A stretch of DNA of 64,000 bases. Source: Anthracocystis setariae (Eukaryota; Basidiomycota; Ustilaginomycetes; Ustilaginales; Ustilaginaceae). How positions within the stretch are numbered: position 1 is the first letter of the stretch; each line of letters opens with the position of its first letter. Made by a program: the position numbers and the translations under genes. Below, one piece after another: positions 1 through 11,200 of this stretch. The DNA lies in contig CAKMXJ010000037.1 of assembly GCA_928724745.1 (NCBI GenBank), positions 186,001-250,000 on the forward strand. The letters run 5' to 3'. The notes under the pieces were generated by a model. The model saw only the letters and a list, made by a program, of their open reading frames with translations, ran no database searches and had not been told where the DNA came from.

Positions 1-225
1 TGGTTCGCCTTCGCATTTGCCGCTTTATACTCACTCCCTATCTTTACTCACCTTAGCTTCAGAGATGCGTTTGCAACGGCTCTGTCGTGCCCTCCTTTCC
101 TCTTCCCCTTCGTCGAGGTCTGCGTCATGGCTCCACGAGCAGTCAACGGCCACGCTTGGTACAAGAAAACGTTTGGAGACAAGTATCCCCGCAACCGCAA
201 GGCGCTTCTTCCTTTCCTGTTTTAG
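1..225 (+). CDS. Steroid 5-alpha-reductase family protein, C-terminal part (5' truncated by window)
   Basis: The frame is open from base 1 to a TAG at 223-225 and gives the last 74 residues of a protein. It starts with a hydrophobic segment (WFAFAFAALY), then another (FLFPFVEV), followed by PRAVNGHAWYKKTFG, YPRNRK and a C-terminal LLPFLF. The order PRA-x3-H-x-WY-x3-F-x3-YP-x2-RK-x2-(I/L)PF is the C-terminal signature of the 3-oxo-5-alpha-steroid 4-dehydrogenase family (PF02544), NADPH-dependent ER membrane reductases acting on steroid or polyprenol double bonds. The enoyl-CoA reductase Tsc13 has a similar tail, so the substrate class is open. A CTTAG at 52-56 could be read as a splice acceptor, but the frame runs through it without a break, so no intron is needed. 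The next gene starts 268 bp downstream on the same strand. Confidence 0.68.
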   Translation, partial: WFAFAFAALYSLPIFTHLSFRDAFATALSCPPFLFPFVEVCVMAPRAVNGHAWYKKTFGDKYPRNRKALLPFLF

Positions 226-493
226 AGTCCTTCTTTGTATATCATGTCATGATGCCTGCTTTGAAGGCGGTCGTTTTCAGTTGGAAGCTTGCCAGGGTCT
301 GTCTCTTGTGTCATTTTGGGTGGAGGAGCACTGTAGCGTTTGGCAAATTTCTCGGATTTCGGTTGCATGGCACGCGAGCAAGCGCAGCTGCGTGAATTTG
401 AGTCTTGGGAAGCGTCTTTCGTGGGATTCGTTGACGTTGCAACATCAACACCTTTCTTGCGTTGTCAAAGTCAGAGAGGGAGTAGCAGCAAAG

Positions 494-1243
494 ATGGAGG
501 ACGACGAACTTCAAGCTATTCGTGCGGCTCGTATGGCCGAGCTTCGAGGCGGTGGTGGTGGTGGAGGAGGAGGAGGTGCTAGCTCCGGTGGTTCCTCTGG
601 TGGTGGTAAGTAGGCTTTTCTCCGCTGCATAGCATTGCGAGAGTACGATGAAGTTGCTGACGAAGTTTTGTGTGTTTTGATTCTGTATGGAAGGGTTTGG
701 CGGTGCGGGTTCTGGAAATGGTGGAGGAAAGAACCAGGAGGATCAGGCAGCACAACAGGAGGAGATGAAACGTCAGATGCTCAGCCGCATTCTCGATGCC
801 GAAGCAAGAGAGCGTCGTAAGTAAACCCCCCCCCAATCCCACATCTCCTGGTCAGTGAATGCTTTGGAATCGATTTTAAATGACCTTGATCGTCTCTCGC
901 TGTATGATACTTGACGGCTACAGTGTCCAGAATCGGCCTTGTCAAGCCACAAAAAGCTCGTCAGATCACCGACCTTCTCATCCGTATGGCACAGCAAGGC
1001 CAGATCCGAGGCCGAATCACAGAAGACCAACTCATCGGTCTCCTCGACCAAGTCGACCAGGCCAACTCGGACGCAGGCGCAGGAAAGATCACCGTAAGTT
1101 CCAACACCCTTCATATCACCCAGACCTGCTGCAACAGAGGCTGACTGTCCTGCACAACGCTTATCGTGTCTTTCGTCGAAAAAATACAGTTCACAAGGAA
1201 GAAGACCGTCCAGGATGACGACGATAGCGACTTTGACTTGTAA
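494..1243 (+). CDS. PDCD5-family DNA-binding protein (Sdd2/TFAR19 homologue)
   Basis: Four exons, 494-605, 694-816, 924-1093 and 1190-1243, join in frame to a 152-aa protein; the introns begin GTAAGT and end in AG. It opens with MEDDELQAIRAARMAELRGG and a Gly-rich linker encoded by GGT/GGA repeats. Then come the helical stretch QEEMKRQMLSRILDAEAR, the core LSRIGLVKPQKARQ...LLIRMAQQGQIRGRITEDQLIGLL, and an acidic tail (DDDDSDFDL). This is the domain order of PDCD5 (PF01984), a small conserved protein that binds DNA and the CCT chaperonin and is linked to apoptosis in animals. The Gly-rich linker is longer than in most homologues. It converges on the TRAPP gene, with 98 bp between the stop codons. 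Confidence 0.93.
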
Positions 1244-1341
1244 CAAAGATACACACGGTAATCCACTCAACCACAGTCGGAGTTTGACATCGATGGAAGA
1301 GAGGGGAGCGGAAAGGGTATATGTGATTGCCAGAAGGGGTT

Positions 1342-2286
1342 TCACGCAGCAGCTGAAGCACCTTGGGCTGATGCGGAGGAAGCGCTCGTCTGTGCCCCAG
1401 CTGTCGAAGCGGCACTTCTCTGAGTCTTGACATGGAAAGTGCACTGCGGAGCCTGATTTGTTTCTGCCACAACGGCACTTGGCACATCGAGCTGTGCCAG
1501 CGCTCCCTTCACGATCCCGACTGGGTACGCCAAAAATAGCCTGGCCTCTTTCGCCGTCACCTGTGCCCCCTGTGCTGTCGAAACGTTGCGTAACGGTTGG
1601 AAGTTGTTATCATGCAGCACATACACACCCCTGTGATTCGTTCTCAGATTGTCCACCTGCTTGCCCCATACCGCTGTCCAGACCTCCTTGCAGATGAACT
1701 TGAGCGCATCCAGGGTGTCGGTGAACCTGGCTCGATCGCGCGCGAGATTTTCGGTCATATGATAGCCAACATGGTATCCGATGCCTTCGAGACGTGCGAT
1801 CAGCATAGTTTCAATCTCGCTGAGCGTTTCTGTCGACTCGATACCCGAGACGGAACGCACGGCTTCGCTGTGCGCTACAGCGGTGGTCTGTCCGCCTGGG
1901 TTGGGGGTTGTGATTATCGAAGTGGGTCGTGCTGGTGGGAGAATGATGCCGACACGCGAGAGTTCTTCGCGTGCAAGAGATTGTTTGCGAGCGACGAAGC
2001 GGGAGCTGTGGATCAGGGTGAAGACCATCTCGGTGGCAAGCGTGTGCAGTGCCTGACTGTCTACGTAGTGAGGGACGGGAGTGGCAAGATCAAGCACATC
2101 GGGTGTGATCAAAGCAGCTGACGAAGAAGCATGCGCTGCGTCTCCGCTTGCCGACGCCGAAGAATTCGCTGAGCTTGAGAGATTCGGCAATACATGCGAT
2201 GGTCTTGAGCCAGCCTGGCTCGAGCCGAGCGAGAGACGTTCGATAGCAGGTGCTGTCGATGGACCTGCTGGGGCTGGTTTCGACAT
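1342..2286 (-). CDS. TRAPP complex subunit TRAPPC6/Trs33
   Basis: A single exon of 314 aa from the ATG at 2286. The C-terminal half is the TRAPP fold: ALHTLATEMVFTLIHSS, then LIARLEGIGYHVGYHMTENLA, LDALKFICKEVWTAVWGKQVDNLRTNH, GVYVLHDNNFQPL and YPVGIVKGALAQLDVPSAV. This is the order seen in Trs33/TRAPPC6, a core subunit of the TRAPP Rab-GEF complexes that act at ER-Golgi and Golgi membranes. The N-terminal ~100 residues are Ser/Ala/Pro-rich, an insertion separates the first two helices, and a Ser/Ala tail follows the domain. The frame is open upstream to an in-frame ATG at 2457, which would add 57 basic, Ser-rich residues. I prefer 2286 because the extension looks like leader sequence and adds no domain. 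Confidence 0.9.
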   Translation of the reverse strand: MSKPAPAGPSTAPAIERLSLGSSQAGSRPSHVLPNLSSSANSSASASGDAAHASSSAALITPDVLDLATPVPHYVDSQALHTLATEMVFTLIHSSRFVARKQSLAREELSRVGIILPPARPTSIITTPNPGGQTTAVAHSEAVRSVSGIESTETLSEIETMLIARLEGIGYHVGYHMTENLARDRARFTDTLDALKFICKEVWTAVWGKQVDNLRTNHRGVYVLHDNNFQPLRNVSTAQGAQVTAKEARLFLAYPVGIVKGALAQLDVPSAVVAETNQAPQCTFHVKTQRSAASTAGAQTSASSASAQGASAAA

Positions 2287-2761
2287 ATTGCGAGTGTGGC
2301 TGGCCGGTATGCAATAGACCCTAGTTGACAGCTTTGCGGCTTGCCGACTACGTTTGAAAGGAAGAGAAGAAGATCCGATACGAGTGCGGGGCCCACGGTC
2401 ACTCGATAGTTGTGATCCGGATGATGCGGTGAATATGGAAGAGGCTGTGACTGGCAAGCGTGGTTGCGACTCGGTCCGTGCAGTCAGTCGCCTTCATTCC
2501 AGAAGCTCAGGTGTGCGAGTGTGCGATTGCAAGCCTCCAACTTGCGGAGGTCTAACAAACTACGAAATGTGTTGCCTCCACACAGATCATCAGATTCATC
2601 ACGTGAGGCGCGTGGGCTGAGAAAAATACGCGCTGTTTTGTGCTTGGCTGCTGCTGCCTGTTTCCTTGTCCACCGCTTGTGTGCTTTGTGTGCTTCTGAT
2701 TCCCCCCCGCTCCAAGCTGCAGTCTTGGAAGCCACCAAAAAATTCCTGCCCAACCACAGCC

Positions 2762-2831
<70 letters not shown>
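2762..2831. repeat. (GA)n microsatellite
   Basis: About 70 bp of nearly pure AG dinucleotide repeat with one AA interruption near the left end, in the divergent spacer upstream of the Whi5-like gene. Confidence 0.95.
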
Positions 2832-2835
<4 letters not shown>

Positions 2836-3090
2836 CCTTTCTGTTCGCTGCAAAGCCCTCGTGAGCAGCAGGCCCGAGAGCGCTTACACTACTACAAGCT
2901 TGCTCTGACAATCCCTAGCTAGCTAGGTGTTGGTGTTATTTGTGTACAACAGGCTGCTGCTGCTACCGCAAGCTGCGCTGCTGATCCGGTAGCTGCTTTC
3001 CACAGTTGTGTACTGTACGAACGCAGATCTCATCTCGAAGAAAGTCGGAAAGCTTGCCTCGTTGACCTTAGCCGCGGACCCTTGCTTTCC

Positions 3091-3117
3091 ATCGATCCAT
3101 CGATCCATCGATCCATC
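3091..3117. repeat. Tandem ATCGATCC (3 copies)
   Basis: Three exact copies of ATCGATCC plus ATC, about 210 bp upstream of the Whi5-like start codon. Confidence 0.9.
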
Positions 3118-3327
3118 TGCCATCCTCATCCTCCTACACCACCCTCTCTCCTGTACTCTTCACCGTCGCTTCACACCTCTTCGACGCTGGTGACGCACTT
3201 CGCTTCGTCATCTGCTGAGATCGCCAAGGCCAGCTCGGCGACCGCATCTCGCTCGTCGTCAACCTCATTGTGGCAAAGGCTGCTGTTTACCCATCCTTGC
3301 CACTTAGCTGGCCCGTAAGGTATACCC

Positions 3328-4590
3328 ATGAGTCTCGTACAGACTCTCACCACTGCATCGGCACCTGTCAACACTGCTAGCATCATGGCGTCTCAGCCAC
3401 CAGCATCGGCGAATGCCACCGCCAGCTCCAGCCAATCGTTCTTGCTGGCGCCTCTCCAGTCGTCAACATCATCCAATGTGCCCATCACGCCAAGCAAAGC
3501 AAGAAAACAAGCGCAAGCACAGCGCACTCGACTCGTCTCAGTAAGCATCTCATGCCCACTCTCGGTCTTTGCGATCCAACAGAAGCTGACCCACTCTCTT
3601 TCTTCCCGACTCGTCGCCGCGGTTTGCAGCTGTCCAAACACTTGATGACACGGCTGCAGTATGCCAACTTCAAGGTAGAGCACGGATGGGTGAGTATACC
3701 GTATCCTTGTTGCCTAGCTGATGGATCATGTGATACTGACTCTGATTCTTGTGCGATCACATCGCCAACAGTCGAAGCAATCGCTTTCCGAAGTCGAGAA
3801 CTTGTACTACCGTCAAAATCAGTCCAGCATCAGCTCTGCGACCACAAACACGGCAGCCACCCATGCTGTTGTCGCCGCCGCCGGCGCTGCTGCCAAGAAA
3901 AGCAACTCGACATCGCCAAACAACTCCGGCTCCAAAGCACCTATCACTCCCGGCGTTTCTGCTGCACCGAGCTCGGTTGGCGTCGGCTCGAGGCTGTTCA
4001 AAGATGCTGCGGTCAAGAAGATCGATCTGGAAGGCGGCGATGTCTTTGGCGGTTACGGTCTGGCCACCCCTCCTGCTTCGGCAGGCAGCATGCCAGGTGC
4101 AACCTCGTACCTGACCAGCAAGCGTGGACGATCGGCGTCGTCAACACCCATCTCGCCACCCAACACAAGCACCAACTCCTCAGCATCCAAGGGTACCGAA
4201 GCCGGGTCGAAGCGATCGCCAAATAGTGCCACCAACGCCAACAGCGCTGCACGCAAGGTATCGGCCTCGTCTACTGCCGCTGCTTCCGGGGGAGCGACGA
4301 GCTATGCCGACTTCTGGAGTCGCGTGGGTAGCTCGTCGGCGTCTTCCGCAGTCACTGCAGCCAATGCAACGACGAGATCGGCCGCTCCGAGCAAGAAGAG
4401 GAGCGCAGATGAAACAGGTGCAGACCTGAGTGGTGTCGCCGCGGCAGACGGAGATGGTATCAGAGGAACTGTAAGCCCTAACAAGCGTGTACGCGTCGAG
4501 TCGCATGCGGCAACGACGTCAGCATCGAGTAGCCCTGCAAAGGCTGCGCTCGCCGAGCGGGGCCCTAGCTTTGCCTCTCGCCGAGAATGA
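3328..4590 (+). CDS. Whi5/Nrm1-like cell-cycle transcriptional repressor
   Basis: Exons 3328-3540, 3630-3689 and 3772-4590 join in frame to 363 aa. Introns start GTAAGC and GTGAGT. The short middle exon and the start of the third exon encode LSKHLMTRLQYANFKVEHGW followed by SKQSLSEVENLYY. This resembles the Whi5/Nrm1 motif (PF08528, pattern RL-x2-A-x2-KV-x2-G-x5-L), the segment of yeast Whi5 and Nrm1 that binds SBF/MBF and represses G1/S genes. The rest is low complexity: Ser/Ala/Thr-rich, with TPxSK and (S/T)P sites that could be CDK targets, and KKR/KRVR basic patches that could be nuclear signals. The start is the first ATG of the open frame. Family assignment rests on one short motif, so function is inference. 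Confidence 0.7.
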
Positions 4591-7500
4591 GCACACAAAG
4601 AAGGATATCAGTGGTGTCTTCGTACACTGTAGCATGTCCCACCAGCATCGTGGTTGACAAATCATTTGGCGTTGCCTGGCGGTCAGCCGGATTCGTTTTC
4701 GTATACCAACACTTGTCTCCCCATCCTCATCGCCGCGATCGCCAATCAATTTATGCATTCAACCTTGTCGACAGTGGTTGTGGATGGCCGAGTGGTGTGG
4801 CGTGCATCATCTGTCCACTCTGTGTGACGGCTGCTATCTCTGTTGCTAAGTGATCATCATGTCAACCATATGAGACTCACATAAGCCCATCCAAGGTCGT
4901 GTACGAGTAAGTTGTCAAGGCATGCCAGTGTGCACCAGCCAGGATCGGTGCCGGACGACCAGCCATCGTTGGAGTTCAGCTCTTGGGACCTGCTCTTTCC
5001 ACGTTGACAAAAATTTAGATGATGCTCGGTCGTGGCTCCGCTGTCGGTGACTTGGCCTTCACACCATTGAAACCAAGAGACAAAAGTTCTGTTGGTTGTC
5101 GTAGCTGCCACCGTTCGTCCTGTCTGCTCTGCAGATTCCGTAGATGACCAGAGTCGATCGAGTCTCGCACTCCGCAGAAGCTCCGGCTGCTCGAATGGCA
5201 TGCTTTGCTCCCTACAGCTTCGGTGTTACTACTGCCTTCACTATTAGAAGGAAAGCAGGCTCCCACGACTCAAGCGTCCTATCACGTCGCACTCTGCATC
5301 CACCCCACATTAACCTTGTCCAGTGCATCCTGGACCACGACGTCCGGGTCGATCTCGTCCATTGTGTGATTCTACCCAGTACTACTGAGTTGAATAAGTG
5401 CGCGTGCCACATCCGGGTCCGAATTGCCCTGTTTGTCAGGAGATTGGTGACATCTCTGTTGACCGTACAGTATGTGGATCGATAGGGTCCGCACCTCTGC
5501 CTCTCAAATTCCGAAGAAACGAGAACCGGGATTTGGTCACATTGGAGGACAAAGCGCGACACGATGCTGAGTCGATGCAGATTTCAGACCGCGGGGGTGA
5601 GATGGATATGGATGTGATCAGGGCGGCGACAGGTACATGGGAGTACTGTAGGGTGCGTGCAGATGGCCGGTCAATCACACTGTGCCTACTTGGCGAACCT
5701 GGGAAGCATTGATCGGTCATTGAAATGTTAAACTGCACGTCTTCAGCCCATTTGAGACAGCGCCGAGTCTTACCCGAACAGAACGAGTTGCAGCCGGCAA
5801 AGTACTGCAGTGATGTGAAACCAAAAAACAAATCCAATTTAATCCAACTTTATTTTCTTATTGCGCGGCCGCTGTCAATGATCTAGTTGAACGGCCTCAG
5901 GACGGGGGTATTTCGGGGGTAGGGTTGGATTGGATTGTGCTGATCAGAAGAAGATGAATTCGAGCTTCGCCTCTTCGAGAGCCGTGGGTTGAGTGAGATC
6001 AGGCAATCGACAGCTGAGAAGGGAGTCGAGAATGCAGGCAAGGAGTGCGGCTGAAGCTCCGAACGTCGACTAACGTGCAGCTCGACAAGAGCATGACTTT
6101 CACCAGCGCCGTCCAATTTGGAATTTGGAATTAGGTAGAGTACTGCAGCTCCAGTGCTTGGATTCCACGACGAGAGCGTCGGCTCATCCAGGAGGAGAAT
6201 GCAGATTGGGTCGGCCAAGGCGGAGTCAGAAGTACAAGTACAAGTAGAGTGTAAGACACACAGGACGGCGAATGCAAAAGACTCGTTTTAGAGCGGACAA
6301 TGGGAAGCGACCTTTCTTGACTCCCGTTGAGGCTCGTCGTGAGAGATGCGGCATACGGTGGAGGTAAGCCAAGTGGCGTGGCATGGTGAAGGCAATGCAC
6401 TCGAGCGATACGATTTCAAGACGTGTGCAGAGGATGAGGTTTCAAATGCAGTCGCAAAAGGTAGCAGCATGCAGCATGCAGCATGCACGCTACTGTACGC
6501 CATCAATTTTACAACCAATGCTTCTTCACGAGGCTCGGTAGAAATCGGCGGATCCGACATGAGATCAAACGAATGAAAGGGCCTTGGATCCGTCTGTGCA
6601 GGATCAGGAGGATGGGATTATGGCGAGCTAACCTATCACCCACCTTTCGACTGCACGCTATGGTTGCGAGCGTGAGAGTTCTGCGCTAAACCTTTGAGAC
6701 TCTCGTTATCATCTGACCAAGAGGCGACATACTCACGGATCAACAGAGTTTCGGAGCGTGCCGATATTTGCGTGGTACTACAATGCAGTTTTGCACAGTA
6801 CTGTACAGAACAGCAGCCCTGACAGGCTCTGGGCGTTGCATTTGGCCTTGTGTCGACTCAAATCGGTCGTACATATGCAGATGCATGCTTGCTTCCATGT
6901 TCGCCTAGCTCTCTCCTTTGGACTGTTCTCCTCTCGACCCAATCTGTAATTCGGACGCTTCTAGACCACAAAAGTGGGCGCGCCAAAGCGACGAAATCCG
7001 AAATCATGCAGCCTTTCATCGTAGCGAAGTGCACACGAAATCCTCGCTTCTTGGTTGGTTGCCTTGTTTGCCGCCCGCGAGCCACACCGAGAATCGAGAC
7101 AAGAAACGGACGACACACGGCGGGGAGCCAGCCCAACGTACTGTACTGTACGTTCGCTTGGGTCGCTGTTTGTACAGCCGATTCTGCAGCTTCGCTTGCG
7201 ACTTGATGTTGGCAAGTGCAAACAAAGGTTCGATGACCGTGAACTTGACTCGCCCTCTACTGTACTGTACTGTACTGTACTGTACAAGTCCTGAATACCG
7301 CCACTGTCACAATTGGAAAGATAGGTAGATACATACATACACAGCGAGACAGTCACAAAGGACGCTCGTCGGTCTATCCGGCCACTTTGTCGTGTCGCCT
7401 GCCTCGGTTGGCGCTTCAACGATGCATTCACTCGCGTGCTACCGTGATGGGGCCAGCGCTCTCGCTTTGCTCGATGAACAGCAGCACACTGTGAATGGAC

Positions 7501-8074
7501 CGCTCGCTTGCCTCCCTTTCTTCCGATGTTCGTGTGGGAATGTGGAAATTGCCAATTGTCGGCTGTCAATTCACATCTCTCTCGCTCACTCACTCAGCGT
7601 CCTTTCCGCTCTGAGCTTGTCATGAACTACGTTTGCTCAGCCTTGCTCTCCGCATCGCAGCTTGCAATTCACAGCTTGCCATCGCCATCCTTCCATCTTC
7701 CCTACACCCATCGTCCTTTACATGTGCCTGTCCTGCCGATCACTGGTTGCTCGGAGCCGGTAGCTTGTCCGTGTTGCCGGTCCTCTGGGTAAGCTCCGCG
7801 ATAGCGCGCATACCGTGCCGAACCTCTCATCTACCTCTTGAGAGTCCTCCCACTGAGGCTTGAACTTGGCTTCAAACGTAAACCTTGGCGTACATTGCTC
7901 GCATCCACCGGCGAAAACCCACGGTAGAAGCGCCCACAACACATCTCCTGCCACCACAAAACAACAGCAGAGGGTCCACCCTTCGAAGATACGATTATTA
8001 CCTAGGCACAGCAGGCCATCAGCTCTACCTCGTCGACTTCGTTCCGACGCCATTTCAATCCACCTTATCCTCAT
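4591..8074. other. Gene-poor spacer, 3.5 kb
   Basis: I find no reading frame here with recognisable protein features or a consistent splice pattern. It is rich in TACTGTAC-type palindromes (for example 6796-6808, 7138-7152 and the tandem array at 7258-7285). There is a GCAGCAT triplication at about 6465-6487 and a NotI-like GCGGCCGC near 5865. The right end (7600-8070) is C/T-rich and is probably the promoter and leader of the 8226 gene. Confidence 0.5.
7258..7285. repeat. (TACTG)5 tandem repeat
   Basis: Five copies of TACTG plus TAC. It is a tandem form of the TACTGTAC motif that recurs singly in many spacers of this window. Confidence 0.9.
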
Positions 8075-8224
8075 ATGGCATCAGTCCAATCTTCTGCATC
8101 CTCAGACTACATAGATCATCCGCATGTTACTCCACCACGCGAAAACCATGCTCTTCCATCTGCCATAACAACCGAGACCCACCTCCAGTCAGTCTCCAAG
8201 TCAAGTGGACCCATCTCGTTCTAA
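8075..8224 (+). CDS. Upstream ORF (49 codons) abutting the main gene
   Basis: An ATG at 8075 opens a 49-codon frame (MASVQSSASSDYIDHPH... to SGPISF) that ends with TAA at 8222-8224, one base before the main ATG at 8226. It is in a different frame from the main gene. Termination so close to the next ATG would favour reinitiation or leaky scanning, so it may set translation of the 1507-aa protein. Whether it lies in the mature leader is not known; an unseen intron could remove it. No family is recognised. Confidence 0.35.
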   Translation: MASVQSSASSDYIDHPHVTPPRENHALPSAITTETHLQSVSKSSGPISF

Positions 8225-8225
8225 G

Positions 8226-11200
8226 ATGTCAGCCACCTCCGCTCCCACCACGCCACAATCCAAGGGCGCTCATCTCGGTTCCGAGCTCTTCGATGCTATC
8301 GTTCAGGCCGCCGATCCGAGACACCCCGACCACGCAGCTTGGCAAGAGCGATATGGCTCGCTTTCCAGTCGCTCTTCCACGGCAACCATTTCCGGTGGGA
8401 GCAAGCGCGACAAGATGGCTTCACCCCGGAATGCTACACCCACATCCTCGCGCAAGTCGCTCGATCATCCTGATCTAGCAGAACGAAGAAGAATCACAGC
8501 TCGCCGAGCGGCAAAGTGGGATCCACCTATCCAACACAGTCACGAAGCCGAAGGATCTGATGCCGATGATCCTCTGATGCCTAGGTCGAACTCGGTGAAC
8601 GGCTCATTCGAAGACTCGGTCCGTCCGCTGCATTCTACGTCGGTATCTAGTCTGAACCAACGAAAGCGAAACCGCAGACTTCGCGATCCTAATCGTCCGA
8701 AACCGCTCATACCTCCCATCCCACCTCCTCGTGTCTCGAGCTCGACCAACTGGCAAGCCAGATTTGGCTCACCTTCGCTTCCCGACCTTGCCAGCTCTAT
8801 CCCACTCAGTGCCAATCAGCTCTCCTCCTCCAGCAACACCAGCGACAATCACGATTTCGGCGCCTTTCCGCTACCGACCCAACGCGTGCCCACCTCGCCA
8901 TCAGCGCCCGCATCCCTGCGTATCTCACACCCTTATGCATCTGCGATCTGTTTCGAAAAGGAGCATGATCAACGCCCGCTCCCACTGACACCCTTTGCAT
9001 CTGCTGTTCAAGCCTCCAATCTCCGCCGCCAACATTTCAAAGGTCCTGATCCCGCATCCGCTTTGCAAGCCGGGTTCGAGCTTGGCGAGCCTGTGCCCCG
9101 ATCCAAGCATGGTCACGAACGACAGCAAAACTCGACCTCCATGTCGACGCAATCCAGTCATATTGCCTATCACGCCCAGCCATCACCCACTTCCACCATA
9201 AGCGAGGCAGCAACGCACGACAGAAGCTTTTTGCACTTGCCAGGACGAGCAGCGCCGTCCCGAGAACCAGTCTCTCCTCCCTCTTCAAAGATCCTCGCCT
9301 TACAAGTCTTATCACCAAACACGGCTTCTCTAGAGCTTACTGCCCCTCCGCGAAAGTCAATGAGCAAGATCCGACAGGTACTTGGGGCTGAAGCGCCAGC
9401 CCTTGACGGTCCACCTAGTCGACCACAAGACTCTTCCCAAGGATCACCCCCTGCTGTTCCTCCGAAAAGTAGTGCACGCACAGGACACAAGGCTACCGAA
9501 TCTGTCCCTCGTGATCCTGTTTCCGAGTTGACAAACCATGAGACCAAGGCTTCGCGACAGAGGCCAGAAGCGCGCAAGATCGACCTTGACGTTTTCCCCC
9601 TGCGTCGAGACGACCAATTCCGTGCGAACAACAACGAATTCGAGATCTCGGACGATAGCGAACTCGAGGAAGAAGTCGCTCATGCACAGCCTCCCGCAGC
9701 AGTACGTTCTTACCAGCAGCCGGCTTCGTCGTTAAAACCAGTCAGAGGAGCTGGTGCTGTGCGCCGCAGCCTCGATTCTATCATTTCTCCCTTCCGCGCT
9801 GGCCTCCTCAACAGCGGAAATGCATCCACCACGCGCAGGAATGTGGCATTGACCGGAGGCACACCAAAGTTGACGATCCCTCCACAAGGACCTATAGCAG
9901 AGGGGCGTCGAAGCTTGTCCGAATCGCGGTTTGTGAGGCCTTTTCTACCTCGCAGCCGCAATGCAACGGTCGGACGGCAAGCACGGCCGCTTAGCAAGGT
10001 ATTGGACAAGCCAGAAGATGAGGTTGCTGAGGCACTGCCAACGTCGATGAGCCAGCCTATACTTGCACTGCCCAACGCGTCTCTACCAGCCTTCAATAAG
10101 ACGACCGAGAATGTAGGTCGTTCTGTCTTGCAGGTGTCGAAGGACCATGGCTCTTGGCAATCCTCTGCAGCTGCGCAATCACGACCACCAGCGATGCGAA
10201 TGACCAAAAGGGAGCCACTACGAAACAAGAAGCCTACGGGAATAAAATCAGCACAAGTGGATGCTGCCTCCGCGCCTGGCAAAACCACAGCCAGTGCGGG
10301 CTGGCCAGCCGAGTCTCAGACAACCATGTCGAGCGCCCCAAGTCTGATGCCCACATTCAGTCGGTCCACTGGCAATTTGCACGGGCGAGGCGGCCCGAAT
10401 TTCGAAAGTTTCGCTCCAGAGCCCTCGATGTCCACGCCACAACAGGCGTCCAAGAGCAAATTCGGCGGCTTCTTGTCGAAAGTCAAGGGCTCCATCACGC
10501 CCAAGGGGACACCCAAAACTTCATCGCACGAGTTCGCTGCATTCTCAGCTTCGCCTAGCTCTTTCCACGGACAGGACTCGCCAGCGTCCATGATGGCTGT
10601 GTCGCCACCCGTCGGTTCGTCAGATCACGCTTCGAGCACAACCAAGAAGTCCGATTGGCCGTTCCGGACTCGTATCAGGTCTTTAACATCTCCTATAGGT
10701 ATGTCGTCGCCCCGCAGCAAGGCAAACGACGGTGCCATCGTGCCGGCAGTCCCCACCATTCCGCGCCACTTGGCCGAATCAGTGCACCACGAATCTCAGA
10801 AAGCGGCACATAGTTACAGCAGTCCTCCGTGTCGGATGCCTACCTCTTTGTCCGCCAAGTTCGCTTCGCCTGAGTGGGAGCCAACGCGCTCCGTGTGGGA
10901 GGAGTCGCCTCGGATCCCTTCGTCATCCAGCTTCGCATCTGCCGAGAAAGCATCACGATCACTCGGCAGGTTGTTGCGCAAAAAGAAGACACAGGACGAC
11001 GTTGATGCGGCTCCGGACACCTTTGTTTCTGTGCCGCCAAAGACACATCCCGATGCTGCAGACGGGGCGGCACCGAGATCGTCCATGTCTTCGGCTCGCG
11101 GTTTCGATCTGACGAAGCCAGCTGATTCCGGGGTACCCGTTGGTCAAACGCGAACAACTATTCGAAAGACGTTGAGCCCAGCCCTTCTCCGTGACACGCC

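Larger units (their letters stand above)
2287..3327. other. Divergent promoter region with simple repeats
   Basis: About 1 kb between the divergent TRAPPC6 and Whi5-like genes. It holds a 70-bp GA tract and an ATCGATCC triplet, listed separately. The right end (about 3100-3300) is C/T-rich, as in many fungal 5' leaders. I see no further coding sequence. Confidence 0.6.

Noticed and set aside
6961..7593. 210-codon reverse frame in the 3.5-kb spacer
   Set aside because: Basic Arg/Ser-rich translation with no family features; it runs through the TACTG repeat, which supports noncoding DNA.
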